Shown: positions 33,014-42,053 of the stretch, piece after piece | Layout: each line of letters begins with the position of its first letter | How positions within the stretch are numbered: the stretch's first letter is position 1 | From: Piscinibacterium candidicorallinum | Lineage (GTDB): Bacteria > Pseudomonadota > Gammaproteobacteria > Burkholderiales > Burkholderiaceae_C | Length of the DNA: 64,000 nt | Assembly: GCF_047549485.1 (NCBI RefSeq) | Contig: NZ_CP180191.1 | Span: 1-64,000, forward strand | Direction: 5' to 3' | Made by a program: the position numbers and the translations under genes | The notes under the pieces: model-generated | What the model was told of the DNA's origin: nothing | Seen by the model: only the letters and a program-made list of their open reading frames with translations | Databases searched by the model: none

Positions 33014-34328
33014 TGATCTTCTTCTCCGCTGCGTAGCGTTGCGCTGCGTTGCGCACCATCGGCCGGATGATGGTGTCGTCGGCCTGATACCAATCCGAAG
33101 TGAAGTTCCACTTCTTTCCGTCCCAGGTCTGGATGCGGGCCCAGCTGGCACCCATGTGGTCGACACAGCTTGTGGATACCGGACGCATCACGCCGCCAAA
33201 GCCCATGGCATCCAGGCGCTTCTGGTCCAGATTGAGGTTCTCAAGCCCCCAGCGCACTTGCGTGCCGGTCATCGGCTTGCCCTTGCCAAAGCGCTCCTGG
33301 GCGCGGCGCACGCCTTCAACGGCCAGCATCGCGGAGATCATGCCGCGGGTGTAGAGCACGGTGCCCACTTCATCCTTGGGGCCGGTGCCGGCGTTCTTGC
33401 CGTGCACATGCTGCAGGATCTGTTCGTGCACCTTGGCAATGCCAGCGCCGTGCTGCATCGCCAGGCCGTTGTAGCCCTTGGCGCCCTCACCGACGTCCTT
33501 CACGTCCGGCTCCGCTGCGGCCCACCACACGCCATACATCTTGTCGCGCGGGAAGCCCGTGGCCTGTGCTTCCTTCAGGGCCGTGGAGTTCATCACGCCC
33601 CAACCCCAGAGGAAGACGTAGTCTGGCCGTTGCTGGCGAATCTGCAGCCAGGTGGCCTTCTGCTCCACACCTGGAGAGGTGACCGGCAGTGTCAGCAACT
33701 CGAAGCCATGCATCTTCGAGCGCTCGGTCAGCAGCGGAATGGGCTCGCGGCCGAAGGGGCTGTCGTGATAGACGAGCGCAATCTTTTTGCCCTTGAGGTT
33801 GGGCAGTCCGCCCTCGCGCTTGCCCACGTGCTGCACCAGCACATCGGCTGCAGTCCAGTAGGTGCCCAGCAGCGGGAAGTTCCAGGCGAAGACCGAACCG
33901 TCCGCCGATTCGCTGCGACCATAGCCAGCCGTGATCAGCGGGATCTTGTCGGCAGGAGCCTTCTCCGTCAGCGCGAAGGTGATGCCTGTGGACAGGGGCT
34001 GGAACATGGTCGCCCCGGTCGGCCCCTTGCCCTTCAGGCGCTCGTAGCACTCCACGCCGCGGTCGGTCGCGTAGCCGGTCTCGCATTCCTCGAACGTGAT
34101 CTTCACGCCGTTGATGCCGCCATCCCGGTTGTTGATCAGCTTCAGGTAGTCCACAAAGCCGTTGGCCCAGGGGATGCCGTTGGGCGAGAAGGGCCCGGTT
34201 CGATAGACGAGCACGGGGAAGAACTGCTCCCGCGCCTGCGCCTGGGCGCTGGCCTGGGGCGCAGTCAGCGCGGTGGTGCCCACCGCAGTCAGCATGGCTG
34301 CACCGAGTAGTAGAGATTTGAGCTTCAT
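32982..34328 (-). CDS. livK: Branched-chain-type ABC transporter substrate-binding protein
   Basis: This 448-aa periplasmic binding protein has a signal peptide MKLKSLLLGAAMLTAVGTTA with cleavage near ASA. The ATG is preceded by GGAGG. Peripla_BP_6 type: FPVLVYRTGPFSPNGIPWANGFVDYLKLINNRDGGINGVKI, ECYERLKGKGPTGATMFQPLSTG and KKIALVYHDSPFGREPIPLL. It presumably binds the acid that the neighbouring ligases activate. The last residues (KITPRTPADCQS) are encoded inside the nested palindrome. Confidence 0.9.
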   Translation of the reverse strand: MKLKSLLLGAAMLTAVGTTALTAPQASAQAQAREQFFPVLVYRTGPFSPNGIPWANGFVDYLKLINNRDGGINGVKITFEECETGYATDRGVECYERLKGKGPTGATMFQPLSTGITFALTEKAPADKIPLITAGYGRSESADGSVFAWNFPLLGTYWTAADVLVQHVGKREGGLPNLKGKKIALVYHDSPFGREPIPLLTERSKMHGFELLTLPVTSPGVEQKATWLQIRQQRPDYVFLWGWGVMNSTALKEAQATGFPRDKMYGVWWAAAEPDVKDVGEGAKGYNGLAMQHGAGIAKVHEQILQHVHGKNAGTGPKDEVGTVLYTRGMISAMLAVEGVRRAQERFGKGKPMTGTQVRWGLENLNLDQKRLDAMGFGGVMRPVSTSCVDHMGASWARIQTWDGKKWNFTSDWYQADDTIIRPMVRNAAQRYAAEKKITPRTPADCQS

Positions 34329-34425
34329 GTCGCCTCCAAATGCGCATCTGATCTGCGCGGTGTCTCCAGTAAATGCATTGGCACTGGGTTTCGTAATGAG
34401 GGTTCTCGCGGGTGTGGCGGCCTGC

Positions 34426-35502
34426 CTAGTGCGGGAATGGCCACAGGCGCAGCTTCTCCTTGGCAATCGACCACAGGCGCGCCAGCCCGTGGGGTTCCAC
34501 GATCAGGAAGAAAACGATGAGCGCACCGAAGATCATGAATTCCACGTGCGCCACCAGCGCCGTGCTGACCTCGATGCCAAAGGGTGCGGCCAGCAGCGGC
34601 AGCGCCTGGTTGAGCACGATCGGCAGGATCACGATGAAGGCCGCCCCGAAGAAGCAGCCCATGATCGAGCCCAGCCCGCCGATGATGATCATGAACAGCA
34701 GCTGGAAGGAGCGCTGGATGTTGAAGGCGGCCGGTTCCCAGGAGCCCAGATGCACGAAGGCCCACAGCGCACCCGCGACACCCACGATGAAGCTGGACAC
34801 GGCAAAGGCCGTGAGCTTGGCGTACACCGGGCGGATGCCGATCACGCTGGCGGCCACGTCCATGTCGCGGATCGCCATCCACTCGCGCCCGATCGCGCTG
34901 CGCACCAGGTTCTTGGCGAGCAGCGCGAAGACCACGACGAACAGCAGCACGAACACGTACTTCTCGTGCGGCTCGTTCACGGTCCAGCCAAAGGCGTTCA
35001 GGGTGCCGGCCGACACGGAGCCGGACGGCGAATCATTGGTGAACCACTTGATGCGGATGAAGGCCCAGTCCACGAAGTACTGGGCGGCCAATGTCGCCAC
35101 CGCCAGATACAGACCCTTCACGCGCAGACTCGGGATGCCGAAGAACACGCCCACCATGGTGGCGGCCAGCCCGCCCAGCAGCATGGCCACCACCAGCGGC
35201 ATCCCGTCTACACGAATCATGAAGTTGTAGGCCGCGTAGGCGCCCACGGCCATGAAGGCGCCGGTACCCAGCGAGATCTGGCCGCAGTAGCCCACCAGGA
35301 TGTTCAGGCCGATGGCGGCCAGCGACAGGATCAGGAAGGGGATCAGGATGGCGCGGAACAGGTATTCATTGCCCAGCGCCAGTGGGCCGATGAAGGCAAA
35401 TGCGATGACCAGCAGGATGGCGATGCGATCCTGCGCAATCGGGAAGATCTGCTGATCCGCCCGGTAGCTGGTCTTGAACTGGCCGTTTTCTCTGTAGAGC
35501 AT
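34426..35502 (-). CDS. livM: Branched-chain-type ABC transporter permease LivM
   Basis: This 358-aa inner-membrane permease has about nine hydrophobic segments. It shows LNILVGYCGQISLGTGAFMAVGAYAAYNFMIR, the LivM hallmark, and AIRDMDVAASVIGIRPVYAKLTAFAVSSFIVGVAGALWAF. GGAGAA precedes the ATG. It is the partner of LivH. Confidence 0.92.
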   Translation of the reverse strand: MLYRENGQFKTSYRADQQIFPIAQDRIAILLVIAFAFIGPLALGNEYLFRAILIPFLILSLAAIGLNILVGYCGQISLGTGAFMAVGAYAAYNFMIRVDGMPLVVAMLLGGLAATMVGVFFGIPSLRVKGLYLAVATLAAQYFVDWAFIRIKWFTNDSPSGSVSAGTLNAFGWTVNEPHEKYVFVLLFVVVFALLAKNLVRSAIGREWMAIRDMDVAASVIGIRPVYAKLTAFAVSSFIVGVAGALWAFVHLGSWEPAAFNIQRSFQLLFMIIIGGLGSIMGCFFGAAFIVILPIVLNQALPLLAAPFGIEVSTALVAHVEFMIFGALIVFFLIVEPHGLARLWSIAKEKLRLWPFPH

Positions 35503-35520
35503 GTGATGTTCTCCGGGCCG

Positions 35521-36687
35521 TCAGACGCGATCGATGTGCTTTTCGCCGAATAGGCCTTCGGGCCGCACGATCAGGAACAGCAGTGCGAGCACATAGGCGA
35601 ACCAGTACTCGATGCCGCCACCCAGCGTCGGGCCCAGGAACACCTCGGCCATCTTCTCGCCCACGCCGATGATCAGGCCGCCCAGAATGGCGCCGGGCAC
35701 CGAGGTCAGCCCGCCGAGGATCACCACCGGCAGCGCCTTGAGCGCCACTTCCACCAGCGAGAACTGCACACCGAGCTTCGCGCCCCAGATCATCCCCGCC
35801 ACCAGAGCCACCACGCCCGCCACGCTCCAGACGATCACCCAGATCCGGTTCAGCGGAATGCCGATCGACTGCGCGGCCTGATGGTCATCAGCCACCGCGC
35901 GTAGGGCGCGGCCCACGGGCGTTTTCTGGAAGAACAACGCCAGCGCGGCCACCAGCACCGTGGCGACCACGGCGGCAAACACATCGATCTTGTTGATCAG
36001 GATGCCGCCCTGGAACACGTTCTCCAGCATGATCACCGGGTCCTTGGAGATGCCCAGATCGATCTTGTAGATGCTCGACCCCCAGATGGTCTGACCCAGA
36101 CCGTCAAGGAAGTAGGTCACGCCCAGGGTGGCCATCAGCAGCACTACCCCTTCCTGGTTCACGAGCGGGCGCAGCACCAGCTTCTCGATGATCATGGCCA
36201 CGAACACCATGACCGCACCCGCCCCCAGCATGGCCAGCCACAGGGGCCAGCCCCCGCTGCCGAACAGGCTCCAGAGGATCACGCCGGCGCCGATGCCGCC
36301 GGCCACCGGCACGCCGAACTTCAGCGGCGGCGCAGATTTGGCCGCTCCGCCCTTCTTGATGAAGCCCAGCGCGAGCACGCCGGACAAGCCACCCAGCAGC
36401 AGGGCCACGATCCAGAAGTGCGCGGCAGACAGGCCCTCGCCCGACAGGCGCGCCACGGCCAATGCAGCGAACAGCACCATGGCGCCCTGCGCAAAGTTGA
36501 AGACGCCGCTGGCCTTGTAGATCAGCACGAAGCCCAGGGCCACGAGTGAGTACATGACGCCGGACATCAGACCGCCGAGCAGCACCTCGATATAGAAGCC
36601 CAGCGTGGTGTTCTTCTGCGTCAGCGGCAGCAGCAGGCCGATGGTCAGCAGGATGATCAGGACGATGACGGGGAGCTTTTTCTTCAT
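35521..36687 (-). CDS. livH: Branched-chain-type ABC transporter permease LivH
   Basis: This 388-aa permease is longer than the typical 290-310 aa of LivH. An extra hydrophobic block lies at about 80-155 (VARLSGEGLSAAHFWIVALLLGGLSGVL onward) before the canonical VLLMATLGVTYFLDGLGQTIWG. The start LLGGLMSGVMYSLVALGFVLIYKASGVFNFAQGAM is typical, and DDHQAAQSIGIPLNRIWVIVWSVAGVVA is the ATPase-contact region. GAGGAG precedes the ATG. Confidence 0.92.
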   Translation of the reverse strand: MKKKLPVIVLIILLTIGLLLPLTQKNTTLGFYIEVLLGGLMSGVMYSLVALGFVLIYKASGVFNFAQGAMVLFAALAVARLSGEGLSAAHFWIVALLLGGLSGVLALGFIKKGGAAKSAPPLKFGVPVAGGIGAGVILWSLFGSGGWPLWLAMLGAGAVMVFVAMIIEKLVLRPLVNQEGVVLLMATLGVTYFLDGLGQTIWGSSIYKIDLGISKDPVIMLENVFQGGILINKIDVFAAVVATVLVAALALFFQKTPVGRALRAVADDHQAAQSIGIPLNRIWVIVWSVAGVVALVAGMIWGAKLGVQFSLVEVALKALPVVILGGLTSVPGAILGGLIIGVGEKMAEVFLGPTLGGGIEYWFAYVLALLFLIVRPEGLFGEKHIDRV

Positions 36688-36696
36688 GACGGCTCC

Positions 36697-37494
36697 TCAG
36701 TGCGCTACGCCGAGATAGGCGTCGATCACGGCCTGGTTGCCACGGACCTCATCGGGCGTGCCGTCACCGATCTTCTTGCCGTAATCCAGCACCACCACGC
36801 GGTCGGAGATATCCATCACCACGCCCATGTCGTGTTCGATCAGCACGATGGTGGTGCCGAACTCGTCGTTCACGTCGAGGATGAAGCGGCACATGTCCTG
36901 CTTTTCCTCCACGTTCATGCCGGCCATGGGTTCATCAAGCAACAGCACCTGCGGCTCCATGGCCAGCGCGCGGGCAAGATCCACGCGCTTCTGCAGGCCG
37001 TAGGGCAGGCGCCCCACGGGCACCTTGCGGTAGGCCTGGATCTCCAGGAAGTCGATGATTCTCTCGACAAAGGCGCGGTGCTCAAGCTCCTCGCGCTCGG
37101 CCGGGCCAATGCGCAGGGCCTGCAGCAGGAGATTGCTCTTCATGCGCAGATTGCGGCCGGTCATGATGTTGTCCAGCACGCTCATGCCTTTGAACAGGGC
37201 CAGGCTCTGGAAGGTGCGCGCCACACCCATCTCGGCCACCTGGCGCGAATTCATGTGCTTGAAGGTCTTGCCGCGGAAGGTGATCGATCCTTCCTGCGGG
37301 GTGTACACGCCGTTGATGCAGTTGAGCATCGAACTCTTGCCCGCGCCATTCGGGCCGATGATGGCGCGGATCTCGTGCTCGCGCACGTTGAAGGAGATGT
37401 TGGTGAGGGCTTTCACGCCGCCGAAGGACAGCGAGATGTTCTGCACATCCAGAATGACTTCGCCGATCTTGCGTTCAGAATTGCGTTCGCTCAT
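36697..37494 (-). CDS. livG: Branched-chain-type ABC transporter ATPase LivG
   Basis: This 265-aa LivG ATPase has Walker A GPNGAGKSS at 47-55, GVARTFQSLALFKGMSVLDNIMTGRN, a degenerate signature LPYGLQKRVDLARALAM and Walker B VLLLDEPMAGMN. It starts 2 bp after the stop of the acyl-CoA ligase and 9 bp before livH. Confidence 0.93.
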   Translation of the reverse strand: MSERNSERKIGEVILDVQNISLSFGGVKALTNISFNVREHEIRAIIGPNGAGKSSMLNCINGVYTPQEGSITFRGKTFKHMNSRQVAEMGVARTFQSLALFKGMSVLDNIMTGRNLRMKSNLLLQALRIGPAEREELEHRAFVERIIDFLEIQAYRKVPVGRLPYGLQKRVDLARALAMEPQVLLLDEPMAGMNVEEKQDMCRFILDVNDEFGTTIVLIEHDMGVVMDISDRVVVLDYGKKIGDGTPDEVRGNQAVIDAYLGVAH

Positions 37495-37496
37495 GC

Positions 37497-39464
37497 TCAG
37501 GCCGCCTTTCGATCAGCGCGGCTGTCGCCGGCAGGAAAGTGTCTGGCGTCACGCACCTCGAGCACTGCGGAGATCTTGCCCACTCGCCCATCCTCGAACT
37601 TCACCGGGGTTTCGATGAACTGGTCCTTGCGACCCTCGTACAGCGCATCCACCAGCACGCCGTACTTCTCGGCAATGAAGCCTCGGCGCACCTTGCGCGT
37701 GCGTGTGAGCTCGTCGTCGTCCGGGTCGAGCTCCTTGTGCAGCACCACGAAGCGGGCGATCTGCGTGTCGGCCATCTGCGGCTCGCTGGCCAGCTGCGCG
37801 TTGACTTTCTCAACGCACTCCTGAATCAGTGCCAGCACTTCCTTCTTGCCCGCCAGGTCCACGTAGCCCGCATACGGCAGTCCGCGCCGCTCGGCCCAGT
37901 TGCCCACGGCATCGGCATCAATATTGATGAGCGCGCAGACGGTGTCCTTGCCGTGGCCGAAGCACACGGCTTCCTTGATCTGCGGGAAGAACTTGAGCTT
38001 GTTCTCGATGTAGTTCGGTGCGAACAGCGCGCCACGCGCCGTGCGGCCCACATCCTTGGCGCGATCGATGATCTTGAGATGCCCGTCGCTGTCGATCACG
38101 CCGGCATCACCGGTGTGGAAGAAGCCCTCGGCATCCATCACCTCGGCCGTGGCGTCCGGGCGCTTGTAGTACTCCTTGAGTACCCCGACGCCGCGTACCA
38201 GAACTTCGCCACTGTCGGCGATCTTGATTTCCACGCCGGGGGCGGCCGGGCCGACCGTCTCGAGCTTGACGCCGCCGTCGGGCTGCAGACAGACATACGC
38301 ACAGGTTTCGGTCTGGCCGTAGAGCTGCTTCAGGTTCACGCCGATCGAGCGATAGAAGCGGAACAGGTCCGGGCCGATGGCGGCACCCGCGGTATATGCC
38401 ACGCGGATGCGGCTCATGCCTAGCACATTGCGCAGCGGCCCGTAGACGAAGAAGGTGCCGAGTGCATACAGCAGCCGGTCGGTCACGGTCACGGGCTTGC
38501 CGTCAAGAATCTCTGCGCCGCAGCGACGCGCAACGGCCATGAACTTCTCGTACAGCCAGCGCTTGGGTGCGGCCGCATCCTCCATGCGGATCGACACCTG
38601 CGTGAGCAGGCCTTCAAACACTCGCGGCGGTGCGAAGTAGTAGGTCGGCCCGATCTCGCGCAGATCGTTCATGACGGTTGCGCCGGATTCCGGGCAGTTG
38701 ACGGTGAAGCCCGCCACCAGGGACTGTGCCACCGAGAACAGATGGTCACCCACCCAGGCCATGGGTAGATAGGACAGGATCTGGTCGTCCGGCCCGAGCT
38801 TGTCGAAGCCCACACCGCCACGCGCGCTGCCAATGAAGCTCGCATGCGTCTGGCACACGCCCTTGGGCTTGCCCGTGGTACCCGAGGTGTAGAGCATCAC
38901 CGAGACATCGTTCGTGTCGCCAGCAGCCACTTGCGCATCAAAGAAGCCCGGGTTCGCTGCGTCGTGCGCGCGCCCCTTGGCCAGCAGGTCCTCAAACGAC
39001 AGCAGACCCTCCTGCGCGTAGTGCCGCATGCCGCGCGGGTCGTCGTAGATGATGTGCGTCAGGCGTGGCAAGTCGCGGCGCATCTCCAGCAGCTTGTCCA
39101 CCTGCTCCTGGTTCTCGGCAATCGCGAATTCGATCTCCGCGTTGTCCAGCACAAAGGCCATCTCGGCGGCAATGGCGTCCTGGTATAGCGGGACCGGCAC
39201 ACCACGCAGGCACTGCGCGGCAATGAAGCTCCAGTACAAGCGGGGCCGGTTGTCCCCGATGATGGCCAGGTTCTGGCCGCTCTTGAAACCCAGCGCAGCC
39301 AGGCCACAGGCCATTGCCCGCACAATCTCGGCCGCCTGGCCCCAGCTGTAGGTCTGCCAGATGCCAAGGTCCTTCTCGCGGATGGCCGGATGATTCGGCC
39401 GTACGCGCGCGTGCTCCAGCAGCAGGCGCGGGAAGGTATCGCCAGTGCCCGACGAAACGGTCAC
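37497..39464 (-). CDS. AMP-dependent long-chain acyl-CoA synthetase
   Basis: This 655-aa FadD-type ligase starts at GTG 39464, six bases after AAGGAGA. The ATG-like longer frame from 39521 lacks such a site. The AMP-binding signature YTSGTTGKPKG is at 192-202, with YGQTETCAYV and FHTGDAGVIDSDGHLKIIDRAKDVG further on. The lid region lacks the usual closing GKILR-type lysine motif but has RTRKVRRGFIAEKY. It is first in the cluster and so the gateway enzyme: it presumably traps the imported acid as a CoA ester. Confidence 0.9.
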   Translation of the reverse strand: MTVSSGTGDTFPRLLLEHARVRPNHPAIREKDLGIWQTYSWGQAAEIVRAMACGLAALGFKSGQNLAIIGDNRPRLYWSFIAAQCLRGVPVPLYQDAIAAEMAFVLDNAEIEFAIAENQEQVDKLLEMRRDLPRLTHIIYDDPRGMRHYAQEGLLSFEDLLAKGRAHDAANPGFFDAQVAAGDTNDVSVMLYTSGTTGKPKGVCQTHASFIGSARGGVGFDKLGPDDQILSYLPMAWVGDHLFSVAQSLVAGFTVNCPESGATVMNDLREIGPTYYFAPPRVFEGLLTQVSIRMEDAAAPKRWLYEKFMAVARRCGAEILDGKPVTVTDRLLYALGTFFVYGPLRNVLGMSRIRVAYTAGAAIGPDLFRFYRSIGVNLKQLYGQTETCAYVCLQPDGGVKLETVGPAAPGVEIKIADSGEVLVRGVGVLKEYYKRPDATAEVMDAEGFFHTGDAGVIDSDGHLKIIDRAKDVGRTARGALFAPNYIENKLKFFPQIKEAVCFGHGKDTVCALINIDADAVGNWAERRGLPYAGYVDLAGKKEVLALIQECVEKVNAQLASEPQMADTQIARFVVLHKELDPDDDELTRTRKVRRGFIAEKYGVLVDALYEGRKDQFIETPVKFEDGRVGKISAVLEVRDARHFPAGDSRADRKAA

Positions 39465-39591
39465 GGATGTCTCCTTGTTGTGTCGCGTGGGACCGGCGCG
39501 GGCCAGTCCAGAGCGTTCCACTTCTTTATTCGCCGCGGGCTCTCGGCCCTCGGTCGTTTAACGCATTAGATGCTGCCGGATGTTGCGATGC

Positions 39592-39607
39592 TGTCGTTTT
39601 CGCGACA
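39592..39607. promoter_or_regulatory. Candidate Crp/Fnr-type operator
   Basis: TGTCG, six bases, CGACA: a perfect 5-bp dyad with the geometry of a Crp site (TGTGA-N6-TCACA). It sits between the divergent ligase cluster and the Crp/Fnr-family gene, 46 bp before the latter's start. Recognition by that regulator is inferred. Confidence 0.55.
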
Positions 39608-39653
39608 ATGTACGCATCCGGATTGACCGTGATCGGTTTCGTCGGAACGCACC

Positions 39654-40346
39654 TTGCACACAGAGCATCAACCCCTGCTGCTTCACGCTGCGCTGCAGCA
39701 AACTCCCTGGTGGGATTACCTCACCGATGCGGAGCGCGCGCGCGCCATTGCCGGTGTGGAAGAGCGCTTCTTCACCGGTGGGCAGGTGGTGGTGCGCAAG
39801 GGTGAGCGCGTGGACTGCTGGCTCGGCGTGATCGAGGGGCTGGTCAAGATCAATGCCGTGAACGCCAGCGGCAAGTCCGCCACATTCACAGGCGTGCCCA
39901 CGGGCGGATGGTTTGGCGAGGGCACCCTGCTCAAGCATGAGGTGCGCAAGTACGACGTGGTGGCGCTGCGCGATACGCGCATTGCCTGGATGAACGGTGC
40001 CACGTTCCAGTGGCTGCTGGACCACTCCATCGGCTTCAACCGCTTCCTGCTCAAGCAGCTCAACGAACGCCTCGGGCAGTTCATCGCGGTGGTGGAGTAC
40101 GAGCGCCTGCTGGAGCCCGATGCTCGCGTGGCGCGCTGTCTGGCCGAGCTCTACAACCCCCTGCTTTATCCGGGCAGCGGGGCGCATCTAGCCATTTCGC
40201 AGGAAGAGGTGGGCTATCTGGCCGGCGTCTCGCGCCAGCGCGTGAATCAGGCACTCAAGCTGCTGGAGGAGCGCGGCCTGCTCAAGGTCAGCTACGGCGG
40301 CGTGCAGGTGCTGGACCTGGAGGGCTTGCGCCATTACGGCGCATAG
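39654..40346 (+). CDS. Crp/Fnr family transcriptional regulator
   Basis: This 230-aa regulator has a cyclic-nucleotide-binding-fold N-terminal domain (about 20-140: FTGGQVVVRKGERVDCWLGVIEGLVKI and GVPTGGWFGEGTLLKHE). The C-terminal winged helix is EEVGYLAGVSRQRVNQALKLLEERGLLKV. The recognition helix reads SRQRVNQAL, with Gln where Crp has Glu. No Fnr Cys cluster is present, so it does not look like an oxygen sensor. The start is TTG; no ATG is available in frame nearby. It is divergent from the acyl-CoA ligase/Liv cluster and probably controls it. Confidence 0.88.
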   Translation: MHTEHQPLLLHAALQQTPWWDYLTDAERARAIAGVEERFFTGGQVVVRKGERVDCWLGVIEGLVKINAVNASGKSATFTGVPTGGWFGEGTLLKHEVRKYDVVALRDTRIAWMNGATFQWLLDHSIGFNRFLLKQLNERLGQFIAVVEYERLLEPDARVARCLAELYNPLLYPGSGAHLAISQEEVGYLAGVSRQRVNQALKLLEERGLLKVSYGGVQVLDLEGLRHYGA

Positions 40347-40406
40347 CGGGCAGGCTGTGCGCGCGGTGCGATGCGGCATAACACGCGCTTGTCCTTGAGC
40401 GCCGGT

Positions 40407-40763
40407 CTAGTGTGCGGCGCGCGGTCCCCAGTGCGGCGCCTCGTACATGCCCATCAGGGTCACGGCGCAGCTTTGCAGCAGCGGTGCATCGAGCGCGTGC
40501 AGATCCACCAGGGTCTCGATGCCGTAGATGCGGTCGAACTGCATGCGCTGGATATCGATGTGCACGCCATGCTCGGCGGCCAGATCGCGCAGGCGCGGCA
40601 GCAGGCGGTGTTCGTCCCAGTACAGGGGCAGGTCGATCGAGTCGATCGTCACATGGGCCGGCGGCATCGGCACGGGGGCATCCAGAGCGGCTTGCGCAGC
40701 GCGCGTCACCAAGGCACGCGCCAGAACGGCTGCAGCCAGTTGAACGGTGATCTCGTGGTCCAT
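40407..40763 (-). CDS. Conserved hypothetical protein
   Basis: This 118-aa protein starts at ATG 40763 behind GGGAG. It shows DHEITVQLAAAVLARALVTRAAQAALDAP and LPRLRDLAAEHGVHIDIQRMQFDRIYGIETLVDLHALD, and is soluble with no recognised domain. It converges on the Crp-like gene. Confidence 0.65.
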   Translation of the reverse strand: MDHEITVQLAAAVLARALVTRAAQAALDAPVPMPPAHVTIDSIDLPLYWDEHRLLPRLRDLAAEHGVHIDIQRMQFDRIYGIETLVDLHALDAPLLQSCAVTLMGMYEAPHWGPRAAH

Positions 40764-40878
40764 GATCGGCTCCCGGGTGCGGGAAGCAGGCTGTCGCACC
40801 CTGTTGAGCCCATCCTAGGCGCCGTGCTGTGCCGCAATGCGCGGATAAGCCCGCCGATTTCGAGCCAGATCGCACGCC

Positions 40879-41949
40879 TCAGATCATGAGCGCAGGCTGC
40901 ACCATGGACTCGCATTGCTCGCGCAGCTGCTGTGCCTGCCCCGCCCAGTAGGCGTCCGTGCCGAACCAGGGAAAAGCCACGGTGAAGGCCGGGTCAGTCC
41001 GGCGGCGCGCCAGCCAGGCGGCGTAGTGAATCTGCCGCAGGGTCCGCAGTGCCTCGATCAGCCGCAGCTCACGTCGGTCGAAATCGCGCACGGTCTCGTA
41101 GCCATCGATCAGCGCACTCCATTGCCGCGTCTGGTCGGCCCGATCGCCGCTTGCCAGCATCCAGAGGTCCTGCACGGCGCATCCGGTGCGCGCATCGTCC
41201 AGGTCCACGAAGTGCGGACCGGGCTGGGGCAGGCCCTCCGGCGTCCAGAGAATGTTGCCGGGGTGGCAGTCGCCATGCAGGCGGATCTGCGCCACGGCAC
41301 CTGCCGCGGCAAAGCATTCGCGCACGGCATCGAGCGCCTGCTGCGCCGCGCTGCGGTAGGTTTCACGCTGCGTCGGTGGGAGATCACCCTCGGCCATCAG
41401 CCAGGCCAGCGGGGCCTCACCCATCGTGGCGATGTCCAGGCGTTCCCGACAGGAGAACGACCGAGCCGCCCCCACCGTGTGGATGCGCGCCAGAAAGCGG
41501 CCGATCCATTCCAGCACCGCGGGATCATCGAGCTCCGGCGCCCGGCCGCCGCGGCGCGGGCTGACGCTGAAGCGGAATCCGCCGTGCTCGGCCAGCGTCT
41601 GGCTGCCCGGCACCGTGGCGCCGGCCAGCGCCAGCGGGGCCACGACCGGGATTTCGGCGGCCGCCAGCTCGGCCGCGAAGGCATGCTCCTCGAGAATCTG
41701 CGCCGTGCTCCAGCGCTGGCCGTGTGCACCCTGCTCGGGCCGGTAGAACTTGGCCACCACCGCGCTGCCGTCATCCAGATGCGCCATCCAGACCCGATTT
41801 TCGTAGCTGGAGAGCATCAGCAGCCGGCCGTCGGGAAGCAGGCCGGCGGCCTCCAGCGCATCGAGCACGACGTCTGGCGTGAGCGCTGCAAACGAACCTG
41901 CGGGCGCGCCGGCTGGCTCAGAGTCAAAAGGGCTTTCCGCTTGTCCCAT
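40879..41949 (-). CDS. srkA: SrkA/YihE-family serine/threonine protein kinase
   Basis: This 356-aa kinase of the aminoglycoside-phosphotransferase fold is the SrkA (YihE) stress-response type. The ATP-binding segment SYENRVWMAHLDDGSAVVAKFYRP is followed by the catalytic HGDCHPGNILWTPEG and metal-binding FVDLDDARTGCAVQDLWML. The family starts around LTPDVVLDALEAAGLL. The nearest upstream ATG, 41949, lies inside repeat copy E, so residues 1-10 (MGQAESPFDS) are encoded wholly or largely by the repeat. A still earlier ATG at 41985 is also in the repeat. Confidence 0.85.
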   Translation of the reverse strand: MGQAESPFDSEPAGAPAGSFAALTPDVVLDALEAAGLLPDGRLLMLSSYENRVWMAHLDDGSAVVAKFYRPEQGAHGQRWSTAQILEEHAFAAELAAAEIPVVAPLALAGATVPGSQTLAEHGGFRFSVSPRRGGRAPELDDPAVLEWIGRFLARIHTVGAARSFSCRERLDIATMGEAPLAWLMAEGDLPPTQRETYRSAAQQALDAVRECFAAAGAVAQIRLHGDCHPGNILWTPEGLPQPGPHFVDLDDARTGCAVQDLWMLASGDRADQTRQWSALIDGYETVRDFDRRELRLIEALRTLRQIHYAAWLARRRTDPAFTVAFPWFGTDAYWAGQAQQLREQCESMVQPALMI

Positions 41950-41986
41950 GCGGCTTTCCGGGCAAAAGTGGCTGGAAAGCCGCATG
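41930..41986 (+). repeat. Intergenic repeat copy E, overlapping srkA 5-prime end
   Basis: GGGCTTTCCGCTTGTCC is followed by a perfect 13-bp stem, CATGCGGCTTTCC (41947-41959) with GGAAAGCCGCATG (41974-41986). It is the clearest copy of the family and shows that the body is a hairpin. Confidence 0.9.
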
Positions 41987-42053
41987 GATACTGTGGATCG
42001 GCTTTCGGATCGGGGCGTGAACACCCCGGGCTAGCCGCAAGCCTACAGGAGCG

